Assembly: GCF_009707365.1 (NCBI RefSeq)
Contig: NZ_CP046122.1
Span: 2,914,001-2,978,000, forward strand
DNA from: Microlunatus sp. Gsoil 973
Lineage (GTDB): Bacteria > Actinomycetota > Actinomycetes > Propionibacteriales > Propionibacteriaceae
DNA length: 64,000 nt
Direction: 5' to 3'
The notes beneath the pieces are model-generated. The model was not told the origin of the DNA, did no database searches, and worked only from the letters and a program-made list of their open reading frames with translations. The number at the start of each line of letters is the position of its first letter. The first letter of the stretch is position 1. A program made the translations under genes and the position numbers. Below, piece after piece: positions 8,429 to 17,007 of the stretch.

Positions 8429-8452
8429 GCTCGGGTGATCATCGAACCGAGC
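8429..8452. terminator. Hairpin between convergent manA and dehydrogenase genes
   Basis: GCTCGG and CCGAGC form a 6-bp stem around a 12-base loop in the 35-base gap between two convergent genes. Position suggests a weak bidirectional terminator; there is no T-tract. Confidence 0.4.
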
Positions 8453-8458
8453 GACAGT

Positions 8459-9469
8459 TCAGGCGAGCAGGTCGCGACGGTCGGCCGGCACGCGGAAGCG
8501 CAGCGGCTCGCCGGCGGCGATCCGGTTGATCTCGCTGACCGCGCCATCGGCCATCCGATCGAGCTCACGGCCCTTTGACCCGGCCAGATGCGGGGTGAGC
8601 ACGACGTCGGGCAGGTCCCACAGCGGGGAGTCCTCCGGGAGAGGTTCGGGATCAGTGACGTCGAGGATCACCCGGATCCGCCCGGTCGCGGCTTCCTTGA
8701 TCAACGCTTCATGATCGACGATCTTCCCGCGTGCTGTGTTGATGAACGTGGCGCCGTCAGCCATCCGGCCGAGCAGCTCGCCGGTGATCATCCCGATCGT
8801 CTGCGGCAGCAAGGGCGTGTGCAGGCTGACGATGTCGCAGGTGGCGAAGAGTTCCGCCAGTTCGATCTTGCTCGCGCCGAGGGATTCGATCTCGTCCGTC
8901 GGGCAGTACGGATCGGCGATCACCACCTCGAGGTCGAAGGGCAGGAGCAATTCCGCGACCCGGCGGCCGACCTTCGACGCGCTGATCAGGCCGACCCGCT
9001 TGCGGTAGTTGCCGGCACCGACGTAGACCGACTCGTCGGGGAACTTCCGGGTCCGGCGGTGCTCCTCGATGACCGGCAGCACCCGCTTGTTCTCCAGCAG
9101 GATCATGGCCAGGACGTACTCGGCCACCGGCAACGCGTTCAGGTCGGCCATCGAGGAGACCGGGAGGTCGCGGGACCAGACCCCGTCACCGGCGATCGTC
9201 TTCACCGTTCCGGCCGCATGGACGACGGCCCGCAGCCTTGGGGCGTGACCCAGTACGTCCTCATCGATCGTCGGGCAGCCCCAGGACGTGAGCAGAACGT
9301 CCACCTCGGCCAGCGCCGCCCGGGCGGCCGGATCCTCGAAGCTGGTGATCACGCCGGGCAGCAGATCGACGCGGTCGCTCAGCGCGTCCAGTTCGCCGTG
9401 GCCGAACTGCCGGGCGGCCACCGCTTCGCCCATCGCCAGTCCCACCCGTACCCGGTCACCGTGACTCAC
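8459..9469 (-). CDS. D-isomer specific 2-hydroxyacid dehydrogenase (NAD-binding)
   Basis: 336 residues of the D-2-hydroxyacid dehydrogenase family (phosphoglycerate dehydrogenase/glyoxylate reductase-like). The Rossmann region is degenerate: RVGLISASKVGRRVAELL in place of the usual GxGxxG. Catalytic blocks follow: VSLHTPLLPQT, FINTARGKIVDHEAL (Arg), VTDPEPLPEDSPLW (Glu) and TPHLAGSKG (His). GTG at 9469 has GAGGAGG four bases upstream. Convergent with manA. The substrate cannot be told; such solitary members often reduce or oxidise sugar-derived 2-keto acids. Confidence 0.88.
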   Translation of the reverse strand: MSHGDRVRVGLAMGEAVAARQFGHGELDALSDRVDLLPGVITSFEDPAARAALAEVDVLLTSWGCPTIDEDVLGHAPRLRAVVHAAGTVKTIAGDGVWSRDLPVSSMADLNALPVAEYVLAMILLENKRVLPVIEEHRRTRKFPDESVYVGAGNYRKRVGLISASKVGRRVAELLLPFDLEVVIADPYCPTDEIESLGASKIELAELFATCDIVSLHTPLLPQTIGMITGELLGRMADGATFINTARGKIVDHEALIKEAATGRIRVILDVTDPEPLPEDSPLWDLPDVVLTPHLAGSKGRELDRMADGAVSEINRIAAGEPLRFRVPADRRDLLA

Positions 9470-9608
9470 TGGGCCTCCTCAGCCGGAACTCGTGCAGATC
9501 GCGGATCATCATGCCGGGCGGGATCGGCTGCGCGACTCCGGGGTGGTCGGCAATACTCCTGTCATGCATGTCTTGGAGACGGTGCCGGCCCGGTCAGGAC
9601 GCGGCCGA

Positions 9609-10642
9609 TGATCCGGCTGGGTCTGGTCGGCGCGGCGGACCCCCGGCACCGGCTGTTCCTTGCCGCCCTGCAGCGCCGGCGGGCAGGCGTACGCGTCGTC
9701 GGGCTGAGCGAGGCCGATCCCACGGTGCGCGAGAAGTTCGCCGTACAGCATGATCTGCCGACCTGGGCCGACCACCGCGAGCTGCTCACCGGCGCCGATC
9801 CGTCCCTGGTCACCGTCGCCCTGCCGGATCCCGGCCGGGCGGTGATCGATGCGCTCGACTCCGGAGCGGACGTCCTGGTGGCGCCGCCGATCTGCATCTC
9901 CTCCGCTGAACTGGACACGATCGGCCGGCTGGTCGCTACGACGGGCCGACGGGTCACCGTGCTCAACACCTACCGGGGCCACCCCGCCGCACGGACCGCC
10001 AAGGAGCTGATCGACGCCGGACGGTTGGGGCGCCCGGACCTGGTCACGGTGATCGTCGGACCCGAGCACGGGGCGGACCAGCTGCGGCTGATCACCAGCG
10101 AGGCGCTCGATCTCTTCGGCTGGCTGATCGGCGGCCGGCCCGGAACAGCCCGAGCGCTTCCGGCCGATCGGGCGGTCCTGGACGACGATCCCGAGGATGC
10201 CCTGGCGTTCGGGCAGTTGATCATCACGGTCGACGCGGTCGGCTCACTTGACAGCGAGGGCGACGGTGACGACGGTCCGATGGTGCTCGAGGTCCGGTGC
10301 CGCAGCGATGTCGCCTCGTCCTCGGCGATCGTCCAGGTCGCGGGCAGCGAGGGTGCGGTCGAGTGGGACGTCGCCAGCGGCCTGCTGCGGTCGGCGATCA
10401 ACGGCCGTGAGCCGGTGACCGTGTCGTGCGGCCCGTTCGTCGAACCCGCCGAATGGGTGCTGAACAATCTGGTCCGAAAGGCCCACCCGGTGATCGGCTG
10501 CGATGAGACTCTGGCATCGGCGCGCAGCTGGCTCGACCTGGCGGCCGCATCGGGCGGGTTCGCGCCCGACGGGCTTCTGGAGCCGCGTGGGAGAATCGAA
10601 CTCCCGACATTCGATTTACAAGATCGACGCTCTGCCAACTGA
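9609..10642 (+). CDS. Gfo/Idh/MocA-like oxidoreductase whose 3' end runs antisense through tRNA-Thr
   Basis: About 344 residues. The N-terminal MIRLGLVGAADPRHRLFLAA and the arrangement of ADHRELLTGADPSLVTVALP and DVLVAPPICISS match an NAD-binding Gfo/Idh domain, but the EKP signature is replaced by APP, so it may be non-catalytic or divergent. The open frame has no stop before 10642, so the last twenty or so codons are the complement of a tRNA gene and read GRIELPTFDLQDR, which is not family sequence. An earlier stop was probably lost, or the overlap is real. The ATG at 9609 is the first sensible start; the frame upstream is antisense to the 2-hydroxyacid dehydrogenase gene. Confidence 0.7.
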
Positions 10643-10653
10643 GCTAACGCGGC
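10581..10653 (-). tRNA. tRNA-Thr (anticodon TGT)
   Basis: On the minus strand all four stems close: acceptor GCCGCGT with ACGCGGC, D-stem GCTC/GAGC, anticodon stem TCGAT/ATCGA around loop CTTGTAA (anticodon TGT, reading ACA), and T-stem GGGAG/CTCCC around TTCGATT. Length is 73 with discriminator T; CCA is not encoded. It overlaps the 3' end of the oxidoreductase gene on the other strand by 62 bases. Confidence 0.95.
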
Positions 10654-10780
10654 CGGTGACACCTGTGCGACCGCCAATACTAGACAACCGATCCGGGCTC
10701 TGCTGAATCAACGGGACGGCGCGGCCCGTGGTGACCCGCCCGACCCTGCCCGGTCCGCCAGTCCGCCCCGTCCCGCAACC

Positions 10781-10841
10781 TCAAACTTTGTGCGTGAGGC
10801 GTCGAATCTCGGCGATTCGGGTGCACACCATCAAAGTTTGA
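10781..10841. repeat. 61-base intergenic inverted repeat (imperfect hairpin)
   Basis: Two 28-base arms flank a 5-base loop. The outer 10 bp (TCAAACTTTG/CAAAGTTTGA) and the inner 6 bp (CGAATC/GATTCG) are perfect; about half of the middle 12 positions pair. It lies between the tRNA-Thr gene and the 3' end of the sulfotransferase gene, both on the minus strand, so it would be read after the sulfotransferase and ahead of the tRNA. It could be a terminator, a tRNA leader structure or a small mobile repeat. Confidence 0.6.
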
Positions 10842-10892
10842 CCTTCGGAATTGTTGGGCCGGCGCGGCAGGGCCGCTACGGCGAGATGAGAA

Positions 10893-12095
10893 CTAGCGGT
10901 CCAGGCGGGACCGTACGCCTCGGGCAACGCGACGACCGAGCCTGCGCAGCCTGCGGGCGGTCCCGCGCGAGGTACGCCGCAGCGCCTGGGCCGCGCCGGA
11001 CCGGTGGTTCGGTTCCAGCGCCGCCAGCTCCTCTTCGGCAGTGGCCAAGGCCCTCTTGGTCTTGGTGAGTTTGTGATTGAGCCGCTCGATCTTGGCCGAT
11101 GCCTGACTGCGGGCCCGGTCCACCGCCGACGCCCTGGTGTCGCTGCTGATGGCGGCAGCGTCCCGGTACAGCCGGCCGTACCGGTCGGCCAGCGCGTCGA
11201 ACTCGGTACCAAGATCAGCATCGCCACCCTCGTCGGCGAGACGCTCGCAGGCTGCCCAGACGTCGTCGGCGAGCTGCTGCAGCGCCGGCGGGACGTCGAG
11301 TTCGTTCCAGCCGGTCCTGATCCGGTGCAGCTCGGGGCTGATGAAGTCGTCGACCGGGCTGGGTTCCCCAGGCGCCAGGGGCGCGGAGAATTCCAAGCCG
11401 AGTCCGTCGCGGACCCGGCCAAGCGCGGTACGCCAGTCGGCGAGCAGGTCGGTGTAACGCAGGTAGACCCGTCGCCGGCCGCGGGTCCGGCGCTCGGTGA
11501 GCAGGCTGACGTTGATCCAGCCGGCCACCTTGGAGATCGCGTAGTCCCGGGCCTTGCGTTCGTCGTCGATGTTGCCGTAGTAGGTCGAGCGGCTGCCGGC
11601 CACCTCGGTCGGATACCGCAACATCGTCAGATAGCTGATCGCCAGATCGTGCGCCCTGGCGGCTTCGGTCCACAGGTCGGTCAACCAGATCGATCGCGGG
11701 TCCTTGATCACCACCTGCCGATGTCCGTCGACCGCGCCGCCGAGCCAGTCCGTCAACCGGGAACGCGTCTGCTCGTCTGCTACCCGGGCGATCCGCCGGA
11801 CCGCGTTGGGGTCGGCGTCGAACTCGTACGTGTGAGCGCGGGCCAGCACCTCCTTCTGGAAGTCGACGACCCAGCGGGTCTCGTAGAAGCCGCGCTCGTT
11901 GCTCTCGTTCCGTCCGACGAGGGGAGGTGGTATGTGAACCCCCAGCTGGTTCAGTGCCCCGCTGACCGCGCTGGTCCCGCTGCGCCCCGGGCCGGTGACC
12001 AACAACAACCTCTGCCCCGTTGCCGGCTCCTGGTTGGATGCCCGCGGGCCCGAGCTGGGCTGATCAAGATCGGCCGCATTCCGCGGTTCCGGCAC
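10893..12095 (-). CDS. Sulfotransferase-family protein with basic coiled-coil tail
   Basis: 400 residues. Near residue 33 the phosphosulfate-binding loop is LVTGPGRSGTSAVSGAL, and VVIKDPRSIW near 150 and YLTMLRYPTEVAGSR match the 3'-phosphate region of PAPS-dependent sulfotransferases. The last 80 residues (KIERLNHKLTKTKRALATAE and an Arg-rich end) look like a coiled coil plus a basic tail, not part of the catalytic fold. Candidate acceptors are a glycolipid or cell-wall glycan. The gene stands alone, ending near a large hairpin; about 150 bases without a recognisable gene precede it. Confidence 0.75.
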   Translation of the reverse strand: MPEPRNAADLDQPSSGPRASNQEPATGQRLLLVTGPGRSGTSAVSGALNQLGVHIPPPLVGRNESNERGFYETRWVVDFQKEVLARAHTYEFDADPNAVRRIARVADEQTRSRLTDWLGGAVDGHRQVVIKDPRSIWLTDLWTEAARAHDLAISYLTMLRYPTEVAGSRSTYYGNIDDERKARDYAISKVAGWINVSLLTERRTRGRRRVYLRYTDLLADWRTALGRVRDGLGLEFSAPLAPGEPSPVDDFISPELHRIRTGWNELDVPPALQQLADDVWAACERLADEGGDADLGTEFDALADRYGRLYRDAAAISSDTRASAVDRARSQASAKIERLNHKLTKTKRALATAEEELAALEPNHRSGAAQALRRTSRGTARRLRRLGRRVARGVRSRLDR

Positions 12096-12247
12096 GGGTT
12101 GGCTCCTTCGGGTCGATCACCACAACCTGTTACCCCGGCGTCCAGTTCGACACCATACGGTCAGCACATCAGGCACATCGTGTCACGATCGGCTGTGAAA
12201 CCGCGGCAGCCGAAGGTCAGCTCGAACGCCGGTCGGACCGGCACCGA

Positions 12248-13888
12248 TCAGGGCTTGTGAAGTTGATCAACCACGGCCGGATCGTTCAGTCGGCCACGCA
12301 GGACGTAGTGCATCTTCTTCCCGGTTGCCGTACGGGGAAGATCATCAACGAAGCCGTACCGCCGGGGACGCTTGAAGTCGGCAAGCATCGGGCTCGCCAG
12401 GCAGTGCTTGTCCAGCTCGGTGGCCGTCAGACCGGCGTCCGACGGTTGGACGTAGGCGACGACAACCTCGCCCCAGCGATCGTCGGGAAGCCCGACCACT
12501 ATCGAGTCGACGACTCCGGGGTGCTCGTTGAGCACCTCCTCGACCTGCACCGGATGGACGTTCTCCCCACCGGAGATGATCATGTCGTCCTTGCGGCCGG
12601 CGATGGTGACGAACTCCGCCTCGTCCCAGGTGCCCAGGTCGCCGGAGTAGAGCCAGCCGTCGCGGAACTTGGCCTGCTGTTCGTCGGCCTTGTTCACGTA
12701 CGCATAACCCGACTTCAGTGACCGCATGATCACCTCGCCGGTCGTCGCACCGTCCTTTACGGCAAGATCATCGGGATCGGCCGGCCGATCTTCGTAGACG
12801 TTGACGACCCGGACATCGTCGTCGGTACACGCCTGTCCGGCGCTGCCGGCATGATCAGGAAGGTCGGCAGGCCGGAGGAAGGTGTTCCAGAACGCCTCCG
12901 TCGTGCCGTAACCGTTGAAGATCCGGGGCGTCAGCACCTCCTGGTAGCGCAGGCAGGCGGCCCGCTCCAGGGGCGCGCCCATCGTGACGATGCCGTGCAA
13001 CGTCTGCAGATTTCGCGGATTCTTCTCCTGGGCCGCGGCCAACAGCGCGAGGTTGGTCGGCGCACCGATCAGGAATGTCAGACCCTCCTGCTGAACGAGA
13101 TCGAGAACAAGATCAGCGTCGAAATGCTTCAAGATCACCGAAGCGGCGCCGACGTAGAACACCGGCTGCGGGCCGCCGGAAGAGATGCCGCCGCGGTGGA
13201 ACCAGGGCGTCATGTTCATGGTCTTGTCCTGCGGGGCCAGTGGGAAGTGCATGATCACGTCGTGAGCGCTGAGCACCTCGGCTGCGTTCGGCAGCGAGAC
13301 GCCCTTGGGCATCCCCGTGGTCCCGGACGTGTAGAGCCGCAGCGATTCGTCCCAGGCGGTCGCCTTGTCGTACGGCGTCGGGAGCCCAGGCTCGGCAGGC
13401 AGGTCCTCGTAGCGTTCGGCACCGTCGATTCCAGGCTCGCCACTGACCGCGACCAGGACGCCGGGCCGATGATCGGCAAGCTCCAGCGCGGTCCTGGTCG
13501 ACTCGGCAAGCGTGGCGTCGTAGATGAAGACCCGGGGCACGCTGTCGTCCAGTACGTGGGCCGTCTCACCCGGGGAGAACCGGAAGTTGATCGGGCACGC
13601 GATCGCACCGAGGTGCTCGATCGCCAGATACAGCTGGGCGAATTCGGCCGAATTGAAGAGCTGGTAGGTGACCACGTCACCCGGTCCGACCCCGCGGTCG
13701 GCCAGACCTTGGGCGAGCCGGGCCACGACGTCGCCGAGTTCGGCGTAGGTCCAGCTGCCGGCCGAACCCGGATCGATCAACGCCGGCCGGTCCCCGAAGC
13801 GTCGGACGTTGCGCCAGAAACCTGCCAGATAGGTGAAGTTGGCGTCGAACGTGGCGCGATAGGCGCTGTTGTCGTAGCGGTATGGCAT
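12248..13888 (-). CDS. AMP-dependent acyl-CoA synthetase/ligase
   Basis: 546 residues of the ANL superfamily. The P-loop is LYTSGTTGMPKGVSLP near residue 185; FNGYGTTEAFWN carries the adenine-binding A5 motif; YSGDLGTWDE, GRKDDMIISGGENVHP and the C-terminal lysine in RTATGKKMH are present. It activates a carboxylic acid to acyl-AMP then acyl-CoA. The sequence resembles medium-chain or aromatic acid ligases, so substrate is open. It sits upstream of nothing obvious on its strand except the sulfotransferase; a ketoacyl synthase gene precedes it by 83 bases, so both may serve one fatty or polyketide acid pathway. Confidence 0.9.
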   Translation of the reverse strand: MPYRYDNSAYRATFDANFTYLAGFWRNVRRFGDRPALIDPGSAGSWTYAELGDVVARLAQGLADRGVGPGDVVTYQLFNSAEFAQLYLAIEHLGAIACPINFRFSPGETAHVLDDSVPRVFIYDATLAESTRTALELADHRPGVLVAVSGEPGIDGAERYEDLPAEPGLPTPYDKATAWDESLRLYTSGTTGMPKGVSLPNAAEVLSAHDVIMHFPLAPQDKTMNMTPWFHRGGISSGGPQPVFYVGAASVILKHFDADLVLDLVQQEGLTFLIGAPTNLALLAAAQEKNPRNLQTLHGIVTMGAPLERAACLRYQEVLTPRIFNGYGTTEAFWNTFLRPADLPDHAGSAGQACTDDDVRVVNVYEDRPADPDDLAVKDGATTGEVIMRSLKSGYAYVNKADEQQAKFRDGWLYSGDLGTWDEAEFVTIAGRKDDMIISGGENVHPVQVEEVLNEHPGVVDSIVVGLPDDRWGEVVVAYVQPSDAGLTATELDKHCLASPMLADFKRPRRYGFVDDLPRTATGKKMHYVLRGRLNDPAVVDQLHKP

Positions 13889-13971
13889 GGTCCCCTCGAT
13901 CCCCTTCCACCCGATCCTCGTCGATCGGTCACGACTCCATCGATCGGCGTCGGCTCACCGAACGATGCCGG

Positions 13972-15270
13972 TCACTGTACGGCGCTGAACACCGCGACAC
14001 AGTTCTGACCACCGAATCCGAACGCGTTCGTAGCGGTGATCCCGACCGGCATGCGCCGCGCAACGTTGGGAACATAGTCCAGATCGCAGTCGGGATCAGG
14101 CGTGTCGAGGTTGATCGTCGGTGGCACCACCTGGTCACGAATGGCCAGCACCGAGGCCATCGCGCCGAGCGCGCCCGCCGCGCCGATCAGATGCCCGACC
14201 ATCGACTTGGGGCTGCTGATGGCGAGTTTGCCGGCGGATTCCCCGTACGCCTGGTGCAGCGCCGCGGTTTCGGTGCGGTCGTTGGCCTTGGTCGAGGTGC
14301 CGTGGGCGGCGACGTAGTCCACCTCGTCGGGTTTCACCCCGGCGTTGCGCAGGGCGGCGGAGATCGAGTTGGCGGCGTACGTGCCGGTCGGCTCGGGAGC
14401 ACTGACGTGAAAGGCATCGGCGGTGAGCGCGCCACCGGCCACCGAGGCGTACGGCTTCACACCCCTCCGTGCGGCGTGTTCGGCGGATTCGAGCACGGCA
14501 ACCACTGCGCCCTCACCGAAGACGAACCCGTCGCGGTCGGCGTCGAACGGCCGGGATGCCTTGGCCGGATCACCGTCGTACTTGCTGAGCGCGCCCATCG
14601 CCTGCAGACCGGCGAACATGGCAGGGGTGATGGCGGCGTCGGTGCCCCCGCAGACCACAACATCGGCCTCGCCGGCGAGAATCAGCCGGCGGGCCTCGAG
14701 AAAGGCGTATACACCGCTGGCACAGGCCAGCGCGCTGGCCGTCACCGGCCCGTGCAGCCCGAGATCGATGGCCACCTCACAGGCCGGCATGTTGGTCAGT
14801 GACGATGACACGAAGTACGGGCTGATCCGGCCGGGTTGATCGCCCAGCAACTGCCGAGTCGCGTGTTCGATGGTGTCGAAGCCGGCTACCGCGGCATTGA
14901 TCACCACACCGACCCGCTGCGCGTCGATGCCGTCGGCCAGGTCGACCCGGTCCCGCTCGTCGCGCGGTACGTCGGCCTCAGGACCGATCAGGCCGGCGTC
15001 CAGCGCAGCCTCCCGGGCGGCTGTGACGGCAAGCTGGGTGAACCGCGTGGAGCGTCGCAGCCGCTTGCCGGTGACGACGCCCGCCGGGTCGAACCCCTTG
15101 ACCTCGGCCGCGATGTGCACCGCGAAATCGCTGGAGTCGAATTGGGTGATCTGTGCCACGCCGGAGGTCCCGGCTACCAGGGCCCGCCAGGTGCTCTCCC
15201 GATCGTTGCCGACCGGGGTGACCGCACCGAAACCTGTGATGACGACCTCATGGGTCAACGCGTTGGTCAA
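13972..15270 (-). CDS. fabF: Beta-ketoacyl-ACP synthase II (KAS II)
   Basis: 432 residues of the thiolase fold. The nucleophile Cys is in SALACASGVYA near residue 183; both histidines are present in AAHGTSTKAND and SMVGHLIGAAGA; GFGGQN closes the protein. It condenses acyl-ACP with malonyl-ACP. Compared with housekeeping FabF there is a long insert around 95-120 (PEADVPRDERDRVDLADGID), so it might be a specialised copy. It precedes an acyl-CoA ligase on the same strand; no acyl carrier protein or malonyl transferase lies nearby, as would be expected for the main fab operon. Confidence 0.88.
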   Translation of the reverse strand: MTNALTHEVVITGFGAVTPVGNDRESTWRALVAGTSGVAQITQFDSSDFAVHIAAEVKGFDPAGVVTGKRLRRSTRFTQLAVTAAREAALDAGLIGPEADVPRDERDRVDLADGIDAQRVGVVINAAVAGFDTIEHATRQLLGDQPGRISPYFVSSSLTNMPACEVAIDLGLHGPVTASALACASGVYAFLEARRLILAGEADVVVCGGTDAAITPAMFAGLQAMGALSKYDGDPAKASRPFDADRDGFVFGEGAVVAVLESAEHAARRGVKPYASVAGGALTADAFHVSAPEPTGTYAANSISAALRNAGVKPDEVDYVAAHGTSTKANDRTETAALHQAYGESAGKLAISSPKSMVGHLIGAAGALGAMASVLAIRDQVVPPTINLDTPDPDCDLDYVPNVARRMPVGITATNAFGFGGQNCVAVFSAVQ

Positions 15271-15425
15271 GCCCTGCTCCCACCTGTGCGCTTCGACGAC
15301 CGGCCGTCCACCCGCGTTGGCGAGAATTTGGCGTACGACTGGTCTTTAATTCTGGGCCCAACATAGAACCGCGCGTCCGATCGCGCCAGCGCGGGGGTCG
15401 GGCGCCGCCCGCATACGCTCGACCG

Positions 15426-15974
15426 ATGGGAACCATTGACACGACGGCGTGGGTGGCACCGACCGCGGTGGTGACCGGTGACGTGACACTCGGACCTGGT
15501 GCTCGGGTGCTGCACGGCGCGGTGGTCAACGGCGATCGCGGGCCGGTGATCATCGGCGCGGACGTTCTGGTGATGGAGAACGCTGTGCTGCGCGGGCGGC
15601 CGAAGCATCCCTTGCGGATCGGCGATGCGGTACTGATCGGACCGCACGCGCATCTGAACGGCGCCCGGATCGAGGACGAGGTCTTTCTCGCCACTGGTGT
15701 GTCGGTCTTCGCCGGTGCGGTCGTCGGTGAACGGTCGGAGCTTCGGATCAACAGCGTGCTGCACGTCAACTCGGTCCTCGCCGCCGACACCGTGCTGCCG
15801 ATCGGCTGGGTTGCGGCGGGCGATCCGGCGCAGTTGTTCCCACCGGACCGACATGAGGAGATCTGGGCGGTGCAGCAGGAGCTGGATTTTCCGATGACGA
15901 TGTACGGCGTGCCGCGTGGCACGTCGATGCGGGAGATCATGCGCCGACAAAGTGCGGCCTACGCTCCGGACTGA
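15426..15974 (+). CDS. Left-handed beta-helix (gamma carbonic anhydrase-like) protein
   Basis: 182 residues with hexapeptide repeats along most of the length (IDTTAWVAPTAVVTGDVTLG; VVNGDRGPVIIGADVLVMEN; IGPHAHLNGARIEDEVFLAT), typical of the gamma-class carbonic anhydrase/YrdA family, with a C-terminal helix (RHEEIWAVQQELDFP). The normal His triad is only partly evident (GPHAHL), so catalytic activity is uncertain; some relatives are acetyltransferases or have no known reaction. ATG at 15426. It is followed after 47 bases by a macro-domain gene on the same strand. Confidence 0.8.
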   Translation: MGTIDTTAWVAPTAVVTGDVTLGPGARVLHGAVVNGDRGPVIIGADVLVMENAVLRGRPKHPLRIGDAVLIGPHAHLNGARIEDEVFLATGVSVFAGAVVGERSELRINSVLHVNSVLAADTVLPIGWVAAGDPAQLFPPDRHEEIWAVQQELDFPMTMYGVPRGTSMREIMRRQSAAYAPD

Positions 15975-16021
15975 CCGACGACCTTCCGGACCCACGCGTT
16001 GGTTGTGGCTAACGTTGCGCC

Positions 16022-16525
16022 GTGACCGAGTTGCGATTCCTGCAGGGAGACATCACCGAGGTCGACGTGGATGCGATCGTCAACGCGGCGAACTCGTCCT
16101 TGATGGGTGGTGGCGGCGTCGACGGCGCCATCCATCGTCGCGGCGGCCCCGAGATCCTCGCCGAGTGCAAGGAGCTCCGCCGGACGCGATACCCCGACGG
16201 CCTGCCGACCGGTCAGGCGGTGGCCACGACCGCTGGTCGTCTGCCCGCGCGCTGGGTGATCCACACCGTCGGTCCGGTGTACGCCGCGTCGCAGGACCGG
16301 TCAGACCTGCTGGCCTCGGCCTTTCGCGAGTCGCTGCGGGTCGCCGATGAACTCGGGGCCGCAAGCGTCGCCTTCCCGGCGATCTCGGCCGGAATCTACG
16401 GCTGGCCCATGGACGATGCCGCCCGGATCGCGGTCACCACGGTGCGGTCGACGGACACGTCGGTACGCGAGGTGACGTTCGTGCTGTTCGGCCAGCACGC
16501 CTATGACGCGTTCACCTCGGTGTGA
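16022..16525 (+). CDS. Macro domain protein, O-acetyl-ADP-ribose deacetylase type
   Basis: 167 residues, a single macro domain of the MacroD/YmdB type. The ADP-ribose-binding elements DAIVNAANSSLMGGGGVDGAIH near residue 19, GGPEILAECKEL, YPDGLPTGQAVATTAG, VIHTVGPVY and FPAISAGIYGWP are all present. Members hydrolyse O-acetyl-ADP-ribose and remove ADP-ribose from acidic residues. GTG start at 16022. The stop overlaps the start of a GNAT acetyltransferase gene (GTGA), so the two are coupled, and the link between acetyl transfer and O-acetyl-ADP-ribose is suggestive but unproven. Confidence 0.92.
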   Translation: MTELRFLQGDITEVDVDAIVNAANSSLMGGGGVDGAIHRRGGPEILAECKELRRTRYPDGLPTGQAVATTAGRLPARWVIHTVGPVYAASQDRSDLLASAFRESLRVADELGAASVAFPAISAGIYGWPMDDAARIAVTTVRSTDTSVREVTFVLFGQHAYDAFTSV

Positions 16526-17007
16526 TCATGATCGCGGTCGGCGAATCGGTGCGGCTGCGCCGCTTCGACCCCGACGAGGCAGGGCAGGACCTGCTGGGTG
16601 CGTTGCTGACCTGGTATCGCGATCGCGACACCGTCCGCATGGTCGATGGGCCGAACGCGGACCGGTACGATGCGGATCGGTTGCTGCGGATGTTTCGTCA
16701 TTTGCGTGACACCGGCGAGCTCTTCCTGATCGAGGAGCTGACGCCGACGGGCTGGACGCCGATCGGCGACGTCACCCTGCAACCAAGCGGCATTCCGATC
16801 CTGCTGTGTCCGCCCGCCCGCGGCCGCGGGATCGGACGCAACGTTCTCCGAACCTTGATCACCTACGCGAGGGAAGCCGGGCGTACGGAGATCCTGGTCA
16901 ACGAGGTGTACGGCTACAACGATGCCGCGCGTCGGCTGTTCACCAGCGCAGGCTTCGTACCGATCGGAGAAACCGAACTCGGTCACCGCTACCGGCTGGA
17001 TCTGTGA
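16522..17007 (+). CDS. GNAT family N-acetyltransferase
   Basis: About 160 residues of the Gcn5-related acetyltransferase fold. The acetyl-CoA loop is represented by CPPARGRGIGRNVLRTLI near residue 97, and the C-terminal YGYNDAARRLFTSAGFVPIG is the usual motif B strand and helix. It likely acetylates an amine or amino group; the substrate is unknown. The GTG at 16522 overlaps the macro-domain stop; ATG at 16528 is an alternative two codons later. The two genes form a tight pair. Confidence 0.85.
   Translation: MIMIAVGESVRLRRFDPDEAGQDLLGALLTWYRDRDTVRMVDGPNADRYDADRLLRMFRHLRDTGELFLIEELTPTGWTPIGDVTLQPSGIPILLCPPARGRGIGRNVLRTLITYAREAGRTEILVNEVYGYNDAARRLFTSAGFVPIGETELGHRYRLDL

Noticed and set aside
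8588-9608. A long plus-strand reading frame upstream of the Gfo/Idh-like gene
   Set aside because: It is antisense to a well-conserved 2-hydroxyacid dehydrogenase and has no family sequence; it merely shares frame with the gene at 9609.
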